NCBI GenBank assembly: GCA_036272815.1
Contig: DATAYA010000109.1
Coordinates: 1 to 23,375, forward strand
Direction of reading: 5' to 3'
Length of the DNA stretch: 23,375 nt
Source: DATAYA01 sp036272815
GTDB taxonomy: Bacteria > Pseudomonadota > Alphaproteobacteria > Acetobacterales > Acetobacteraceae
The position numbers were made by a program, and so were the translations under genes. A model generated the notes under the pieces. That model did not search any database, was not told the DNA's origin, and saw only the letters and a program-made list of their open reading frames with translations. Shown here one piece after another: positions 22,158-23,375 of the stretch (position 1 is its first letter; the number at the start of each line of letters is the position of its first letter).

Positions 22158-23375
22158 ATGACCGCCGCCGAGTTCTTCGCCCGCCAGGCCCGGCGCGCCT
22201 GGGAGAAAGGCGAGGCGGCGCTCGCCGCCGGCGCGCCGGAGGAGGCGCGGCGCTGGCTCGAACGCGCGGCCCGCTTTGCACCCGGCGATGACACGATCGG
22301 CTTCGCGCTGGCGATGGTGCTGCTGCAGGCCGGCGAACCGGGCGCGGCGGAGCGCTTCGCCGCCATCGCGCGCCGCCATGACCGGCGCGAGGCCTGGGTC
22401 GGCCTGGCCGCCGCCGCGCGCGAAGCGGGGCGATTGCCGGAGGCGGTCGCGGCGCTGGAGGCGGCACTCTCCCGCCACGCGCCGGACCCGGCCTGCGCCG
22501 CCCTGCTCGACAGCGTCTCGTGCGAGGCCGGGCGTCCGGGCTGGTGCGGCGTTGGCAGTGCGGACGGGGGGCGGCTCTGGCTTGGCGCCATCGCGCCGCG
22601 TGCAGTGGCGGTCGTCCGCCTGGACGGCGCGAGGCTGCGGCTGCGGCGCGACCGGCTCGGCGCGAGGCTGCCGGCCGCATGGCGCGAGGCCGCGGTGCTG
22701 GAGGTGACCGCGGGTGGGGCTCCACTGCTCGGCAGCCCGATCGACCTCGCCGCGATCCGCCGCACCGAGGGCTTCGTCGCCGCGCGCGGCGGTGGCATCG
22801 AGGGTTGGGCCTGGCACCCGCACGATCCCGACGTCGAGCCGCGCCTCACGATCCGCGACGCGATCGGCGAGACCAGCCTGAGCCTGCGTGCCGAGACGGG
22901 CGGCGTCGACCTCGGCGATGCGCCGCTCGCCCGCCCGCGCGGGTTCCGGCTGGCGGCGGCCGACCTTGCCGCGTTCGAGGGGCCGGTTCACGTCATCGGC
23001 CCGGACGGGCGCCCGCTGCTGGGCAGCCCGCTTGATCCGGGAGCCGAGGCGCGTGCGGCGGCCGCGGCGGCGCGGGCGACGGCGGCGCGGCACCGCGGCA
23101 GGCGCGCGGCCGGGGCGGAGATGCCCGAGGCCATGCCCGACACCATCCCCGACGCCATGCCCGCGTGGGCGGACGCGGTCCCGCCGCCCCGGCCACCGGG
23201 TCCCGCCGCCGTCTCGCTGCCCGCCGCGCCGCCGCCGGTTGACGTGGTGATCCCGGTGCATGACGGCGGCCCGGCCGTGCTCGCCTGCCTGGCCGGCGTG
23301 CTGGAGACCCTGCCCGCCGGCAGCCGCGCCATCGTCGTCGACGACGCCAGCACCGAGACCGCTTTGCGCGACGCG
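22158..23375 (+). CDS. TPR-containing GT2 glycosyltransferase with duplicated beta-domain, 5' part only
   Basis: From ATG 22158 the frame is open for 406 codons to the window end with no stop, so the gene continues beyond it. Residues about 1-115 are TPR-like helices (RAWEKGEAALAAGAPEEARRWLERAARFAP, and EAVAALEAALSRHAP). Residues about 127-295 hold two related beta-rich segments that end in near-identical PLLGSPID (189-196) and PLLGSPLD (286-293); the second has the GWAWHPHDP signature seen in carbohydrate-related modules of alphaproteobacterial glycosyltransferases. An Ala-rich and EMPEAMPDT-type linker follows. From residue 361 VDVVIPVHDGG begins a GT-A family 2 domain, and IVVDDAS (393-399) supplies the nucleotide-binding Asp pair. 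It should transfer sugars from nucleotide-sugars to a glycan or protein. It lies 53 bases after the SEL1 gene; a weak GGCGAG ribosome site precedes the start. Confidence 0.85.
   Translation, partial: MTAAEFFARQARRAWEKGEAALAAGAPEEARRWLERAARFAPGDDTIGFALAMVLLQAGEPGAAERFAAIARRHDRREAWVGLAAAAREAGRLPEAVAALEAALSRHAPDPACAALLDSVSCEAGRPGWCGVGSADGGRLWLGAIAPRAVAVVRLDGARLRLRRDRLGARLPAAWREAAVLEVTAGGAPLLGSPIDLAAIRRTEGFVAARGGGIEGWAWHPHDPDVEPRLTIRDAIGETSLSLRAETGGVDLGDAPLARPRGFRLAAADLAAFEGPVHVIGPDGRPLLGSPLDPGAEARAAAAAARATAARHRGRRAAGAEMPEAMPDTIPDAMPAWADAVPPPRPPGPAAVSLPAAPPPVDVVIPVHDGGPAVLACLAGVLETLPAGSRAIVVDDASTETALRDA

Noticed and set aside
20038..22725. Reverse-strand open frame of about 890 codons opposite the SEL1 gene
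   Set aside because: Mirror of repetitive Ala/Gly/Arg codons of the SEL1 repeats; no motif.
1..23375. CRISPR arrays, insertion sequences, integrases, rRNA and full tRNA genes
   Set aside because: I looked for evenly spaced repeats, transposase motifs, long terminal inverted repeats and RNA gene signatures and found none.

Overview
This window is a very GC-rich stretch with densely packed, often 4-nt-overlapping genes. Its gene styles (class III aminotransferase, MarC, LacI-controlled sugar ABC importer, type I secretion pair, SEL1 protein, TPR/GT2 glycosyltransferase) suggest an alphaproteobacterium, possibly of the Acetobacteraceae. That placement is inferred from composition and gene style; no rRNA or marker gene is present. 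I see no tRNA, rRNA, CRISPR array, insertion sequence or phage gene.

Left part (1-3760, + strand): an amino-compound scavenging cluster. It holds the 3' part of a POT-family peptide transporter that is broken by a one-base insertion and an in-frame TAG, then an intact FAD-dependent amino-acid-oxidase-type enzyme, then an amidase-signature hydrolase with a full Lys-Ser-Ser triad. Next (3869-5699) comes an unusual two-gene unit. A 20-bp direct repeat pair precedes a small lipoprotein gene, which is followed by an ExeA/GspA-like AAA ATPase that has one transmembrane segment and a degenerate Walker B. The lipoprotein and the C-terminal tail of the ATPase share a short motif of the form LS[DE]A..R.LF[DE][QK][FY], which suggests a dedicated pair. 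This is the least conventional part of the window.

Middle part (5862-12314, + strand): a compact LacI-regulated catabolic operon. A sigma70-like promoter is flanked by two LacI-type operator candidates. It is followed by lacI, a family 1 solute-binding protein, two permeases, an ATPase and a GH63/MGH1-like glycoside hydrolase. Each junction overlaps or is 13 nt or less. The likely job is import of an alpha-glucoside or glucosylglycerate-type solute and its hydrolysis in the cytoplasm.

Reverse-strand part (16227 down to 12364): M20 amidohydrolase, MarC-family membrane protein, class III aminotransferase and YbaK-type aminoacyl-tRNA deacylase, probably one transcription unit, fitting amino-acid or amide metabolism.

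Right part (16552 to the end, + strand): a type I secretion ABC transporter with a C39-like domain lacking the catalytic Cys, its HlyD-type adaptor, a long SEL1-repeat protein with two in-frame minisatellites, and the start of a TPR plus duplicated beta-domain plus GT2 glycosyltransferase that runs off the window. This looks like an export and glycosylation module for a large surface or secreted protein. The cargo and the TolC-type outer-membrane partner are not in view. The 324-bp divergent region 16228-16551 holds short repeats, a strong stem-loop and a palindrome.
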